Assembly: GCF_001612805.1 (NCBI RefSeq)
Contig: NZ_BDBD01000011.1
Coordinates: forward strand, 310,001-374,000
From: Nocardia coubleae NBRC 108252
GTDB taxonomy: Bacteria; Actinomycetota; Actinomycetes; Mycobacteriales; Mycobacteriaceae
Direction: 5' to 3'
DNA length: 64,000 bases
The notes beneath the pieces are model-generated. The model saw nothing but the letters and a program-made list of their open reading frames with translations, was not told where the DNA came from and did not search any database. Numbering within the stretch: position 1 is the first letter of the stretch; the number at the start of each line of letters is the position of its first letter. The position numbers and the translations under genes were made by a program. Of this stretch, positions 26,846 through 35,156 are shown piece by piece.

Positions 26846-28555
26846 ATGTCTACCGCTGTCGATTTCGCGGCGCGGCTCATCAACCCGGCGGCCATCGCCC
26901 AAGCAGGTCATTCGGCTGTGCTCGCCTACGTGTCGCCGAGCAGACCTGGTGCGAATTTCGGGGCCAAACCGATCACCGCCGACTACGCCCGGGCTCTCGC
27001 GGCGGCGGGGCTCGACATCGTGTCGATCTGGCAGTACGGCAAGCCGGGTGACCCGACCCCCTCGGACTGGACCACCGGGTTCGACGGTGGCAGGCGCATG
27101 GCCGAACAGGCCCTCGCCACCCATCTGAGTCTCGGCGCACCACGCGAGGCGCCGATCTTCTTCGCCGTCGACGAGGACATCTCGCTGGCGCAGTGGAACA
27201 CCACCGCCGTCGAATTCTTCCGCGGGGTCAACGCGGTGCTCGGCGTGGCGTGGACCGGGATCTACGGGCACTCGCGGGTGTGCGCGTGGGCCATCGAGGA
27301 CGGGGTGATCGGCACCCGCGGTGAATTCAGCTGGGCCTGGCAGACGCGGGCGTGGTCGGGAACCGAACGCGAACCACGCGCGGTGCTGTACCAGCGGGTG
27401 ATCGACACCCCCAGTAATCCCGGGCCGCTCATCGACGGCACCCACGTCGACGTCAACGACATTCTCGCCCCCGATTTCGGCCAGTGGAGTAAGGACCGTT
27501 CCGTGACGATTCCGCAGTTCACCGAGCTCGACCGCCTCGGCCCGTCGCACTCACCGCGCGAGGGCGCCCGCATCACCAACTTCCTGGTGCACACCCAGGA
27601 AGGCAACGGCACCGCCGAATCCCTTGCCGCCTACCTCAACAACCCGTCCAACGGGGTGTCGTACCACTACACGCTGCGCGACGGCGTGGCGGCGCGGGTG
27701 GTGCCCGAGGAGCTGGCCGCCTGGTCGGTGTTGTCGGCCAATCCGTTCACGGTGAATCTGTGTTTTGCGGGCAGCCGCGTCGCCTGGTCGCGCGAGCAGT
27801 GGCTGGCCATCGACGGTGACCTGCGGATCGCGGCCTACCTCGCTGTTCGCAGCGCCCACCGGCACGGGTACTCCACCCAGGTGATCGCACCCCCGTACCA
27901 CGTGGCCGAGGGGATCAGCGACCACAACTATGTGACGAGGGCACTCGGCATCGGCTCGCATACCGATGTGGGGCCGAACTTTCCCTGGGACGTCTTCGCC
28001 TCGCACGTGGCGGGTTTCGCGGGTGCGCGTCCCAACGCCATCGACGATCGAGCTGCCGCCTCGCCGTGGCTGGGTGCCCGGCGCACCGACGGCGAGATCG
28101 CCACCCCGGACGGGCTCGGCCGCTTCGCCGAGTTCGAACACGGCTACGTGTACTGGCACCCGTCCACCGGCGCCTATGCCATCCCGACCGCGATCATGGC
28201 CAAGTACGCCGAATCCGGCTGGGAGGCCGGGCCGCTCGGCTATCCGATCGCCGAACACGCACAGCTGCCCGACCCGCGCGGCACCGGACCCGCTGTGGCG
28301 CAGGCGTTTCAGGGCGGCGCGATCTACCGGCGCGCCGGGCAGCCCGCCTACCGGGTGCACGGCGCGATCGGTGAACGTTGGCGGGCATCGGGTTTCGAGA
28401 ACGGCGAACTCGGCTGGCCGGCGTCCGACGAGGTCGCCCACGACGACGGCCGGTATCAGGAGTTCGAGTTCGGGCGGATCTATTGGGCGCCGCAGCAGAT
28501 CATCGCGCTGCGGCACTCGGGGGATCCGGACACGCCGCTGGACCGGCCCGCGTAG
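26846..28555 (+). CDS. endolysin-like cell-wall hydrolase: DUF1906, amidase and LGFP repeats
   Basis: Protein of 569 residues in three parts. Residues about 5-210 are a DUF1906 (GH25-like, Rv2525c-type) domain with IFFAVDEDIS. Residues about 225-400 are an N-acetylmuramoyl-L-alanine amidase with zinc-ligand regions FLVHTQEG and SHTDVGPNFPWD. The last 150 residues hold LGFP-type repeats (PLGYPIAEHAQL, ELGWPASDEV) that bind mycolata walls. There is no signal peptide. The same architecture is known from actinophage endolysins, yet no other phage gene is near. The ATG follows AGGGGG; the longer frame upstream lacks a ribosome site. Confidence 0.85.
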   Translation: MSTAVDFAARLINPAAIAQAGHSAVLAYVSPSRPGANFGAKPITADYARALAAAGLDIVSIWQYGKPGDPTPSDWTTGFDGGRRMAEQALATHLSLGAPREAPIFFAVDEDISLAQWNTTAVEFFRGVNAVLGVAWTGIYGHSRVCAWAIEDGVIGTRGEFSWAWQTRAWSGTEREPRAVLYQRVIDTPSNPGPLIDGTHVDVNDILAPDFGQWSKDRSVTIPQFTELDRLGPSHSPREGARITNFLVHTQEGNGTAESLAAYLNNPSNGVSYHYTLRDGVAARVVPEELAAWSVLSANPFTVNLCFAGSRVAWSREQWLAIDGDLRIAAYLAVRSAHRHGYSTQVIAPPYHVAEGISDHNYVTRALGIGSHTDVGPNFPWDVFASHVAGFAGARPNAIDDRAAASPWLGARRTDGEIATPDGLGRFAEFEHGYVYWHPSTGAYAIPTAIMAKYAESGWEAGPLGYPIAEHAQLPDPRGTGPAVAQAFQGGAIYRRAGQPAYRVHGAIGERWRASGFENGELGWPASDEVAHDDGRYQEFEFGRIYWAPQQIIALRHSGDPDTPLDRPA

Positions 28556-28564
28556 CGCGGGCCG
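28544..28564. terminator. hairpin overlapping the stop codon
   Basis: A nine-base perfect stem (CGGCCCGCG at 28544-28552 and CGCGGGCCG at 28556-28564) with the TAG stop codon of the wall hydrolase as its three-base loop. It lies between convergent genes and could end transcription from either side, though there is no T-tract. Confidence 0.5.
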
Positions 28565-28578
28565 AGGTGTCGGCGGGG

Positions 28579-28764
28579 TCAGGCCAGAAGTAGGGCGAGG
28601 GTGGTGGCCACGGCGCCGAGCAGTAGGGCCGCGACCACCACGATCGCGATGATTCTGGTGCGGGACGACGGTCCGGTGTAGGTGTCGTCGTCGTTCAACA
28701 TGTCGGCGAGGTCGACGGCCGCGAATTCGCGGGTCGTCTCCAAGGGTCCGGGCTGCTCGGTCAT
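28579..28764 (-). CDS. small single-helix membrane protein
   Basis: Protein of 61 residues: an acidic N-terminal half (TREFAAVDLADMLNDDD) and one C-terminal helix (IIAIVVVAALLLGAVATTLALLLA) ending the chain. It is probably a tail-anchored or type II inner membrane protein. The gene starts 11 bp after the coiled-coil gene stop on the same strand, so they are probably co-transcribed. Not recognised. Confidence 0.55.
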   Translation of the reverse strand: MTEQPGPLETTREFAAVDLADMLNDDDTYTGPSSRTRIIAIVVVAALLLGAVATTLALLLA

Positions 28765-28775
28765 GTGCGCTGACG

Positions 28776-29927
28776 CTAGTCGAGTGTGCTGATCGCCGCT
28801 GCCGATACCCCGGCCGTATCCGTGGACCGGGTGGCGGCCAGGAGTTCGTCGAGTTGGCGTTCGGCGCGTTCGGCGCGGGCCAGGGTCTGTGCGCGGGCGT
28901 CGTCGAGGGCGGCGAGGCGTTCGGCGGTTTCGGCTCGGACCCGCTCGAGTGCCGCTCCGGATTCGACGCGGCGGGCCTCGGCCTCGGTGGCGGTGGTGCG
29001 CCGCAGCTCCGCCAATTCGCTTCGGGTGCGGTCGAGTTCGGTGCGGGTCGTCTCCAATTCCGCGCGGGCCCGGCGCCACTCCTCGCGGGCCTCGTTGGCG
29101 GCTTCGACCCGTTCGGCGGCGGCGAGTTCGGCCCGCTGGGTCGCCCGGTCGGCATCGGCGGCCCGCTGCACGGCGAGGTCGCGTTCGGCATGGGCGGCGT
29201 TGATGCGGGCTTCGGCGTCGCGGCGCACCTGGGTGATCTCGGTGTCGGCGCGTTGCTCGGCGCGCGCCACCTCCTCGGCGGCTTCTTCGCGGATGCGTTC
29301 GATTCTCTCGGCGGCGTCGCGTTCGGCCTGACGCACTTGTGCTTCGGCGGCGCTGCGGGCGGCGAACACGTCATCGGCGGCCTGCTTGGTGAGGCGCTCC
29401 AGTTCGGCCAGCGCTTCGTCGCGAGCGGTCTGCGCGGCGGTGATGAGCTGTTCGGCTTGTTCGGCCACACTTGCCGCGTCCTCGGCGGCCGATTCCGCGT
29501 ACGCCCGCGCTTCCTCCGCCTCCCGCCGCGCCTGTTCGGCGGCAACCACTTTCACGTCCGCCTCGGCGATCCGCTGCGCGGCATCCGCCTGCACTGCCTG
29601 GACCTGTGCCTCGGCGACCGACGGGTCGCCGATGGTCGCCAGTTCCGCGACCGCGGCGTTCAGCGTGGTTCCCAGTTGTTCGGCCAACCCACGGAATTGC
29701 CCGAGCAGCTCGTCGGCCCGCAGCCGCGCGACGGTCACCGGCCCTTGCGTAGCCGTCACAGTGACGGTTTCTCCCCCACCTGCCAACTCTTGTTGCTGTC
29801 GTTGTCTTTCCCGCCACGCGCGCCATCGGGTGTGGTCGGGGTGGTCGCAGTATTCCGACGGTCGGCCGGGGCCACCGTTGCGGGTGATGGGGCGGGCACA
29901 TCCTGGGTAGTTGCAGACGCTCGACAC
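28776..29927 (-). CDS. zinc-finger/coiled-coil protein, KfrA-like in form
   Basis: Protein of 383 residues. The first 40 contain Cys and His in a compact pattern (CNYPGCARPITRNGGPG then YCDHPDHTRWRAWRERQ) that looks like a small zinc-binding or nucleic-acid-binding domain. Residues about 65-370 are an almost unbroken alanine/glutamate/arginine-rich coiled coil. The plan, a small DNA-binding head and a long rod, resembles plasmid KfrA proteins, without sequence proof. It starts at GTG. The upstream region is rich in inverted repeats, which may be its binding sites. Confidence 0.65.
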   Translation of the reverse strand: MSSVCNYPGCARPITRNGGPGRPSEYCDHPDHTRWRAWRERQRQQQELAGGGETVTVTATQGPVTVARLRADELLGQFRGLAEQLGTTLNAAVAELATIGDPSVAEAQVQAVQADAAQRIAEADVKVVAAEQARREAEEARAYAESAAEDAASVAEQAEQLITAAQTARDEALAELERLTKQAADDVFAARSAAEAQVRQAERDAAERIERIREEAAEEVARAEQRADTEITQVRRDAEARINAAHAERDLAVQRAADADRATQRAELAAAERVEAANEAREEWRRARAELETTRTELDRTRSELAELRRTTATEAEARRVESGAALERVRAETAERLAALDDARAQTLARAERAERQLDELLAATRSTDTAGVSAAAISTLD

Positions 29928-29945
29928 GACTGAATCGTAGCGTTT

Positions 29946-29977
29946 GTTTCGTTGCTGCGTTACGTATTGAACGAAAC
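29946..29977. repeat. inverted repeat GTTTCGTT / AACGAAAC
   Basis: Eight-base perfect arms at 29946-29953 and 29970-29977, 16 bp apart, with the palindrome TACGTA between them. It starts 19 bp upstream of the coiled-coil gene start and could be an operator for it. Confidence 0.45.
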
Positions 29978-30097
29978 GAATTACATGTCGTTCCTGGAAG
30001 ACTGGATTCTTCAGAGTGCGGTTCTGACCACCGATAAGTGAACATTATCGGCGGTCAGGGATCGGAGTTCGTCACAATCGACTCCCTCGGATTCCGT

Positions 30098-30127
30098 TTA
30101 CGTTTGGTCGCACGCGACGTAACGTAA
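30098..30127. repeat. inverted repeat TTACGTT / AACGTAA
   Basis: Seven-base perfect arms at 30098-30104 and 30121-30127 with a 16-bp spacer, the same spacer length as the repeat at 29946-29977. The motif CGCGACGT also occurs directly repeated at 30113-30136. It probably belongs to the same regulatory region. Confidence 0.4.
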
Positions 30128-30196
30128 GCGCGACGTTATTGATCGAAAACGTGCACCCTGAGTCCGCAGGCGCAGTGACACGATTGGGCGCACGCG

Positions 30197-30222
30197 AGTT
30201 TCCGGCGGTGCGGCGTGGGTAG
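30197..30222 (+). promoter_or_regulatory. SigF-type promoter of the manganese catalase
   Basis: AGTTT at 30197-30201, 15 nt, then GGGTAG at 30217-30222, against the mycobacterial SigF consensus GGTTT, 15-17 nt, GGGTAT. It ends 39 nt before the catalase start codon, a normal leader. Confidence 0.6.
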
Positions 30223-30261
30223 GCGGCAGAGACCGAACCCATCCCACGTGTGAGGAGTGCG

Positions 30262-31152
30262 ATGTTCGTCCACAACAAGGATCTGCAGTTCGAGGTGCGG
30301 GTCGAACGCCCTGACCCCCGCTTCGCGACTCTCCTACAGGAACAGTTCGGCGGCGCCAACGGTGAACTCAAAGCCGCCATGCAGTACTTCAGCCAGGCAT
30401 TCGTGCTGCGCCGGAAGCATCCGAAAATGTACGACCTGTTCATGGACATCGCGACCGAGGAGTTCAGCCACCTCGAGATCGTCGGCTCCATGATCACGAT
30501 GCTGCTCGACGGTCTCAACGACGACCTGAAACAGGCCAACGAGCACTGCGACTGGATGCCCGTCATCGCGTCGAGCGACGGCCGCGAGCAGGCCATTCAC
30601 CAGGTCGCCACCGATCCGCTGTTCCTCGCGCTGCGCGGCGGCGGACCCGATGTCGGCAACTCCGCCGGCGTGCCGTGGAGCGGCGCCTACGTGAACTCCA
30701 ACGGCGAGCCCTCGGTGGACCTGCGGAGCAATCTGGCCGCCGAATCGCGCGCCAAGATCGTGTACGAGTACCTCAAGCAGTTCACCGACGACCCCGGCGT
30801 TCAGGACACCCTGTCGTTCCTGATGACTCGCGAGGTAGCCCACTTCCAGCAGTTCACCGCGGCGCTCAACGACCTGCCGGTGAACTTCCCTCCCGGCGCC
30901 CAACCCGGCGACGACCGGTTCCAGAACCTGGCCTTCAACATGTCCAACGGCGACGCCAGTGCGCGCGGACCGTGGAACGAGGGCAGGGGTCCGTGGCCGG
31001 AGGGCGTGGAATGGCAGTACGTGCAGGACCCGGTCCACGACTGGCTCGGCACGGACAAGCGGGAGAACCGTGGCGCCACCGCCAATCCCGACGGCAGCCC
31101 CGCCGTCGCGGGGAGCAAACCGTTCACCCATGAACAGCACAGTCCGGCCTGA
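30262..31152 (+). CDS. manganese catalase
   Basis: Dimanganese catalase of 296 residues that splits hydrogen peroxide into water and oxygen without heme. The ferritin-like four-helix core shows both metal-binding pairs: an early Glu in GGANGELKAAMQY with EEFSHLE, and a later Glu region with REVAHFQQF. The C-terminal 60 residues are a loose polar tail. The start ATG is five bases after AGGAG; the frame is open 12 bp further up. The hemerythrin-like gene follows after 15 bp, so they are co-transcribed. A SigF-like promoter lies upstream. Confidence 0.95.
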   Translation: MFVHNKDLQFEVRVERPDPRFATLLQEQFGGANGELKAAMQYFSQAFVLRRKHPKMYDLFMDIATEEFSHLEIVGSMITMLLDGLNDDLKQANEHCDWMPVIASSDGREQAIHQVATDPLFLALRGGGPDVGNSAGVPWSGAYVNSNGEPSVDLRSNLAAESRAKIVYEYLKQFTDDPGVQDTLSFLMTREVAHFQQFTAALNDLPVNFPPGAQPGDDRFQNLAFNMSNGDASARGPWNEGRGPWPEGVEWQYVQDPVHDWLGTDKRENRGATANPDGSPAVAGSKPFTHEQHSPA

Positions 31153-31167
31153 TCCGAGGAGCTGCTC

Positions 31168-31752
31168 ATGGACGTGTTGTCGTTTCTGCGCGCGGATCAC
31201 GAAAGCGTGCTCGGGATGATCGAATCGCTCGAACGCGGCCGCGGCAACAGCGCGGCCGAACTCGACGCGCGTCGTCGTCTGGCCACCGGTCTGGTCATCG
31301 CCTCCTCGCGGCACGAAGCGGTGGAAGAGCAATTCTTCTGGCCCGAAGTCCGGCGGACCGTACCCGACGGCGACGAACTCGCCGACCGTGCGATCGGGCA
31401 GGAGGACGCGGCCAAGCGCCTGCTGCAGCAGATCGAGAACTCCGAACCCGGCGAGCCCGCATTCGAGCAGGCGCTGACCGAGGTGATGAGCGCGATCCGC
31501 GAGCATATCGAGTTCGAGCAGAGCCAGGTGTGGCCCCTGTTCGAGAAGGCCGAATCCGCGCAGGGCAGGGAGGCGCTGGGAAAGAAGATGGAGCAGGCCG
31601 AGCGGGCCGCGCCGACCCGGCCACACCCCAACACACCGTCGGGCTCCGTGGTCCAGAAGACCGCGGGCTTGGCGGCGGCGGTGCTGGACAAGGTGCGGGA
31701 TGCGGTCACCGGCCGCAAGGACGATCAACCGCCTCGGCCACCCAGGCCGTGA
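31168..31752 (+). CDS. hemerythrin HHE-domain protein
   Basis: Protein of 194 residues with an HHE cation-binding helical bundle: FLRADHESVLGMIE, SSRHEAVEEQFFWPEV and REHIEFEQSQVWPLF provide the His/Glu ligands of a diiron site. The last 60 residues are a disordered Pro/Lys/Arg tail. Such proteins bind oxygen, nitric oxide or peroxide. Its place just after the manganese catalase indicates peroxide or redox stress. Confidence 0.9.
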   Translation: MDVLSFLRADHESVLGMIESLERGRGNSAAELDARRRLATGLVIASSRHEAVEEQFFWPEVRRTVPDGDELADRAIGQEDAAKRLLQQIENSEPGEPAFEQALTEVMSAIREHIEFEQSQVWPLFEKAESAQGREALGKKMEQAERAAPTRPHPNTPSGSVVQKTAGLAAAVLDKVRDAVTGRKDDQPPRPPRP

Positions 31753-31883
31753 CGTCGTAACCAGTACGCCCCCGGCGCCGTCTCGCCCAGAGATGGCTTC
31801 GGGGGCACTGCAACTTTCGAGGAACGCTTCGAAGATCCCGGTCCGGCCGATGAGTTCTCGTCTTACGGCACGTCAATACGGAC

Positions 31884-32753
31884 ATGACCACACACAAGCT
31901 CGATACCCCTGGCGCAACGCTCACCTACGACGTGCACGGTCCGCTCCCCACCGCTGACGGGCGACCGCCGCTGCTGATGACCGGCCTTCCGATGGATGCC
32001 GGCGGTTTCGCCGCGCTCGCCGCGCATTTCCCCGATCGCACTGTTGTCACCTACGACCCGCGTGGGCTCGGGCGCAGCGTCCGTTCCGACGGTGAGGTCG
32101 ACAATGTCCCCGCCGTGCACGCCGAGGACGTCCATGCCGTCATCGAGGCTCTCGGCGCGGGCCCGGTCGAGCTCTTCGCCAGCAGTGGCGGCGCGATCGT
32201 CGCGTTGGCGCTGGTGACCGCGCATCCCGAGGACGTGACCACTTTGGTCGCGCACGAACCGCCGCTGCTGACCGTTCTTCCCGATGCCGCGGCTGCCGCG
32301 CGTGCGGCCGACGGCTATCGCGCCGCGTATGCGGCCAAGGGATTCGGTGCGGGCATGGCGACCTTCATCGCGATGACCTCCTGGGAGGGCGAATTCACCG
32401 ACGACTATTTCGCCGCACCCGCAGCCGATCCCGCGATGTTCGGCCTGCCGGTCGAGGACGACGGTGCCCGCGACCATCCGCTGCTGTCTGAGCGCTCCCG
32501 CCCGGTCCTGGCCTACCAGCCGGATATCGCCGCACTCACCGCGGCACCGACCCGCATCGTCGTCGGCTACGGCGAGGAATCTCGTGGCACGGTCACCGAA
32601 CGCACCTCGTCGGCGCTGGCCGACCGACTCGGTGTGCAACCGGTTGTCTTCCCCAGCCATCACGGTGGTTTCGCCGGTCCCGAGTCCGGTTATCCGGGCC
32701 AGCCGGAGGCTTTCGCCCGTATTCTCCGGGACGTCGTCGAGCCGCTCGGCTGA
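31884..32753 (+). CDS. alpha/beta hydrolase
   Basis: Soluble hydrolase of 289 residues: VTYDPRGLGRS after the first strands, nucleophile elbow FASSGGA, and FPSHHGGF with the catalytic histidine. It is a close paralogue of the hydrolase at 14314-15141, sharing SSGGA-LAL and VTTLVAHEPPLLTVLPDA in the same order. The weak leader has no strong Shine-Dalgarno. The substrate is unknown. It is convergent with the next hemerythrin gene, 13 bp away. Confidence 0.88.
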   Translation: MTTHKLDTPGATLTYDVHGPLPTADGRPPLLMTGLPMDAGGFAALAAHFPDRTVVTYDPRGLGRSVRSDGEVDNVPAVHAEDVHAVIEALGAGPVELFASSGGAIVALALVTAHPEDVTTLVAHEPPLLTVLPDAAAAARAADGYRAAYAAKGFGAGMATFIAMTSWEGEFTDDYFAAPAADPAMFGLPVEDDGARDHPLLSERSRPVLAYQPDIAALTAAPTRIVVGYGEESRGTVTERTSSALADRLGVQPVVFPSHHGGFAGPESGYPGQPEAFARILRDVVEPLG

Positions 32754-32766
32754 GCGACGACCTCAC

Positions 32767-33330
32767 TCACCGCATCGGGCCGATACCCAACGACCCCTTC
32801 GACCAGGTCGCCGACTGTTCCTCCACCGCCTCCACATATCCTTCGGGATCCTTGTCGACGGGGCGCACGCCCGCGTAGTGGCGCGCCTCGTACGCGGCGA
32901 ATTCGACGGCGAGCCGGTGACGTTCGCCGAGGCCGGCGAGGCGGCGGAAATCGGTGAGTCCCTCGCGTTCCTCCTCGGCCATGTGGTCGCCGTTCGCGGT
33001 GTTCGCGGCCGCCACGGCGGCGAACCACTCAGGCGATCCGACCTTGTGACGTGCCACCTCTCCTACCGCATCGCGGATGTCGTTGTGGTCACCGATCGCG
33101 TCGAGCGTTTCGTCCTCCACCCGGCGGGTGCGGCGAGCGGAAATTCCGACGCGAAGCAGTTCCGGGTAGAAGATCTCCTCCTCGGCCTGGGCATGTAGTT
33201 CGAGAAAGGCCGCGAGCCGTTCCCAGATCGCCGCGAGAACATCGACGTTCTTCGGGTCTATCTGCTCGAGAATCGCGAACAACCGCCGTTGTTCACGATG
33301 GTCGTCGAGGATCAATTCGGTGATATCCAC
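32767..33330 (-). CDS. hemerythrin HHE-domain protein
   Basis: Protein of 187 residues with an HHE bundle: LILDDHREQRRLFAILE, FLELHAQAEEEIFYPELL, AIGDHNDIRDAV and GDHMAEEEREGL are the ligand-bearing helices. This type resembles actinobacterial hemerythrin-like proteins linked to oxidative stress and sigma-factor regulation in mycobacteria. It is about 15% identical by eye to the protein at 31168 and not a recent duplicate. It is transcribed towards the alpha/beta hydrolase. Confidence 0.9.
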   Translation of the reverse strand: MDITELILDDHREQRRLFAILEQIDPKNVDVLAAIWERLAAFLELHAQAEEEIFYPELLRVGISARRTRRVEDETLDAIGDHNDIRDAVGEVARHKVGSPEWFAAVAAANTANGDHMAEEEREGLTDFRRLAGLGERHRLAVEFAAYEARHYAGVRPVDKDPEGYVEAVEEQSATWSKGSLGIGPMR

Positions 33331-33389
33331 GCATTCCTCCTGGCTCGAATCAGGCAGTCATCGCAGGTCACTGGGCTATCGAACGCGGA

Positions 33390-33406
33390 GGCGGTCACTG
33401 ACCGCC
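33390..33406. repeat. 17-bp palindrome GGCGGTCA-C-TGACCGCC
   Basis: Eight-base perfect arms with a one-base centre, in the 174-bp gap between the divergent hemerythrin and membrane-protein genes. Its place suits an operator shared by both, though no regulator gene is adjacent. Confidence 0.45.
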
Positions 33407-33504
33407 GCTGTCGCCAACAATAGCCAGGTTGCCTGCGTTCGGTGTCGGATAGCGTGGCAGCGACCGTCCGGCGCGGACGTGCGCGATTTCTGGAGAGCTG
33501 TGCT

Positions 33505-34170
33505 GTGGTGTCCTTTTCCTTGCTCGTGGTCGCGGGTATCGAATTGCTGTGTGTCGGGCTGCTGTGGATGCGTGCTGCGCGACGGCTACGCGTGCTCGTG
33601 CTGGGCGCGGTCGGCCTCGGAATCGCTTACGATTCAGCCGTTTTCGGGCTCGGTGCGCTGATCGGTGAAGGAGCGGTGCTGCACGGGCTGAGTATCGGCC
33701 GGTTCATCGGTCACGCGCTGCTCACGCCGCTGCTGGTGTTGTGGGCCGTCGACCGGGTGGATGCCGGGCTGTGGTGGCGACGTGCCGCGTTTGTTCTCAC
33801 CGGATTGCTGGTGGTGTGGGGTGTATTCGGTGAGTTGGCCCATGTGCGGCTCGTGCCACGAACATTCGCCGACACCCTGCGCTACGGCTCGCAACATCCG
33901 GCGATACCGATCCCCGCGCTCGCGGTCTCCGCCGTGCTGTTCGCCGCGACGGTGTCGTTGTGGCGCAACGAGCGGTTGCGTTTCCCCTTGATCGGCATCG
34001 TCTTGCTGGTCGTGGCTTCCGGCGCGGCCACGGCATGTCCCCCGCTGGGCAACGTCGGTGAGGCGATCATGATCGCGGCACTGACCGGAGCCGAGTTGGT
34101 CCTGGTGGGCAGGGCGGCTGCCGACAGCCGGGCCACCGGCGGGTCCGCGCCGATTCGAGCTGGGCGGTGA
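33505..34170 (+). CDS. polytopic membrane protein, unknown
   Basis: Protein of 221 residues with about seven helices and small loops; no recognisable family. Polar residues inside helices (FIGHALLTPLLVLWAVDR, FGELAHVRLVPR) could bind metal or heme. I chose the GTG at 33505, seven bases after GGAGAG, because it puts the first helix at the N-terminus; an upstream GTG at 33442 would add 21 basic residues. The next gene begins one base after this stop. Confidence 0.6.
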   Translation: MVSFSLLVVAGIELLCVGLLWMRAARRLRVLVLGAVGLGIAYDSAVFGLGALIGEGAVLHGLSIGRFIGHALLTPLLVLWAVDRVDAGLWWRRAAFVLTGLLVVWGVFGELAHVRLVPRTFADTLRYGSQHPAIPIPALAVSAVLFAATVSLWRNERLRFPLIGIVLLVVASGAATACPPLGNVGEAIMIAALTGAELVLVGRAAADSRATGGSAPIRAGR

Positions 34171-34171
34171 C

Positions 34172-35146
34172 GTGCTCTACACCTACCGGGTCAGCAAGTA
34201 CGACCCCGACGATCGAGACGAGCACGGCCGCTATCTCGGCGCCGAGGACACCGACAGCGACCACGGCGCGGTCGAATCCGCCTACCTGCGGGCAGTGGCC
34301 GCCTTCGCCGACGATGCAGGCGTCGACCGGCTGGCGATCCGGGAACCGCAGATCGCCGCTGTCGATGCCCCTGGTCTGGCCGGGCTCTTTCCACCCGACC
34401 TCGCCGGATTCCATGACGGAGCGGAGATACCGATAGCAGTCGGCCTGGAGTTGGTTCGCGCGATGCTTCGCGACAACGGCGCCTGGTGCCGCTTGGAAGT
34501 AGAAGACGTGTTCACGGTCCACGTCGGGTGGGACCAGTACGTATATATCGGAGCCGATCACGCGTGTGAACGGGCGTTGTCACGCACTCACGCACTCGGG
34601 TTGTTCGCCGAGCGGCTCTCGGCGTCCCCCTACGATGCGGTTCTCGACGACGAACCAGGCGAGCAGCGACCGGCCGACGACATTTTCTGGACCCAGCTTC
34701 GTCGGCACCTCGCTACGCATAAGGCTGTCATCCTCGAAGAGGGATACGTGGTCGGCGCGTCCCGTTGGCACCGCCTCACCGATGACACGATCGATGCGGT
34801 GCGCGCCGACCTCACCCCGCGTTCTCGACTCACCGTCTGGCCGGACCTGTCCGGCAATGTCGAGGAAGTTCTCGCCCGCCTCCCTGTCGAAGGTCTGATC
34901 GAACTGATCTGGGAGGACGAACACGGACGAATCAGCAGCACGATCGCGGACGACACCGAGTTCGACGAGCTCGCAGCCATGGTCGCCCGTGCACGGGCGG
35001 CGACCGCACTGTCCGTGGACATGGACGAGCGGTGCCCCTTGTTCACCGCCGTCCTGCCCGACAGCGACGGCGTCCTGCGCGCACGGTGGCGAACCGACGC
35101 CACACCCGGCGATTGCGGGGAAGGCGACTGTCAGGACGACGCCTAG
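34172..35146 (+). CDS. conserved actinobacterial protein of unknown function
   Basis: Soluble acidic protein of 324 residues starting at GTG. The conserved opening (TYRVSKYDPDDRDEHGRYLG), DHGAVESAYLRAV and GLELVRAMLRDNGAWCRLE recur in hypothetical proteins I have seen in Streptomyces and relatives. The C-terminal CGEGDCQDDA looks like a tag or disordered end. No catalytic motif is visible. It follows the membrane protein with a single-base gap, so is probably coupled to it, and precedes a GNAT gene by 10 bp. Confidence 0.65.
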   Translation: MLYTYRVSKYDPDDRDEHGRYLGAEDTDSDHGAVESAYLRAVAAFADDAGVDRLAIREPQIAAVDAPGLAGLFPPDLAGFHDGAEIPIAVGLELVRAMLRDNGAWCRLEVEDVFTVHVGWDQYVYIGADHACERALSRTHALGLFAERLSASPYDAVLDDEPGEQRPADDIFWTQLRRHLATHKAVILEEGYVVGASRWHRLTDDTIDAVRADLTPRSRLTVWPDLSGNVEEVLARLPVEGLIELIWEDEHGRISSTIADDTEFDELAAMVARARAATALSVDMDERCPLFTAVLPDSDGVLRARWRTDATPGDCGEGDCQDDA

Positions 35147-35156
35147 GCTCGTCAGC

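Larger units (their letters stand above)
29928..30261. other. 334-bp divergent intergenic region, AT-richer, with repeats
   Basis: Region between the coiled-coil gene and the manganese catalase. Its left 220 bp is visibly richer in A/T than the surroundings and contains two inverted repeats plus several copies of TTACGT or its complement (29960, 30098, 30121). The right end carries a SigF-like promoter for the catalase. No coding frame is credible. Confidence 0.6.

Noticed and set aside
26846..28555. A prophage region around the endolysin-like gene
   Set aside because: No integrase, capsid, tail or att-like repeats are visible within 20 kb on either side.
29928..30261. A plasmid-type origin in the repeat-rich intergenic region
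   Set aside because: No replication or partition gene is adjacent and the repeats are few; regulatory sites explain them better.
31768..31806. Inverted repeat GCCCCCG / CGGGGGC after the hemerythrin gene
   Set aside because: Only seven bases with a 25-base loop and no T-tract; chance is likely in such GC-rich DNA.
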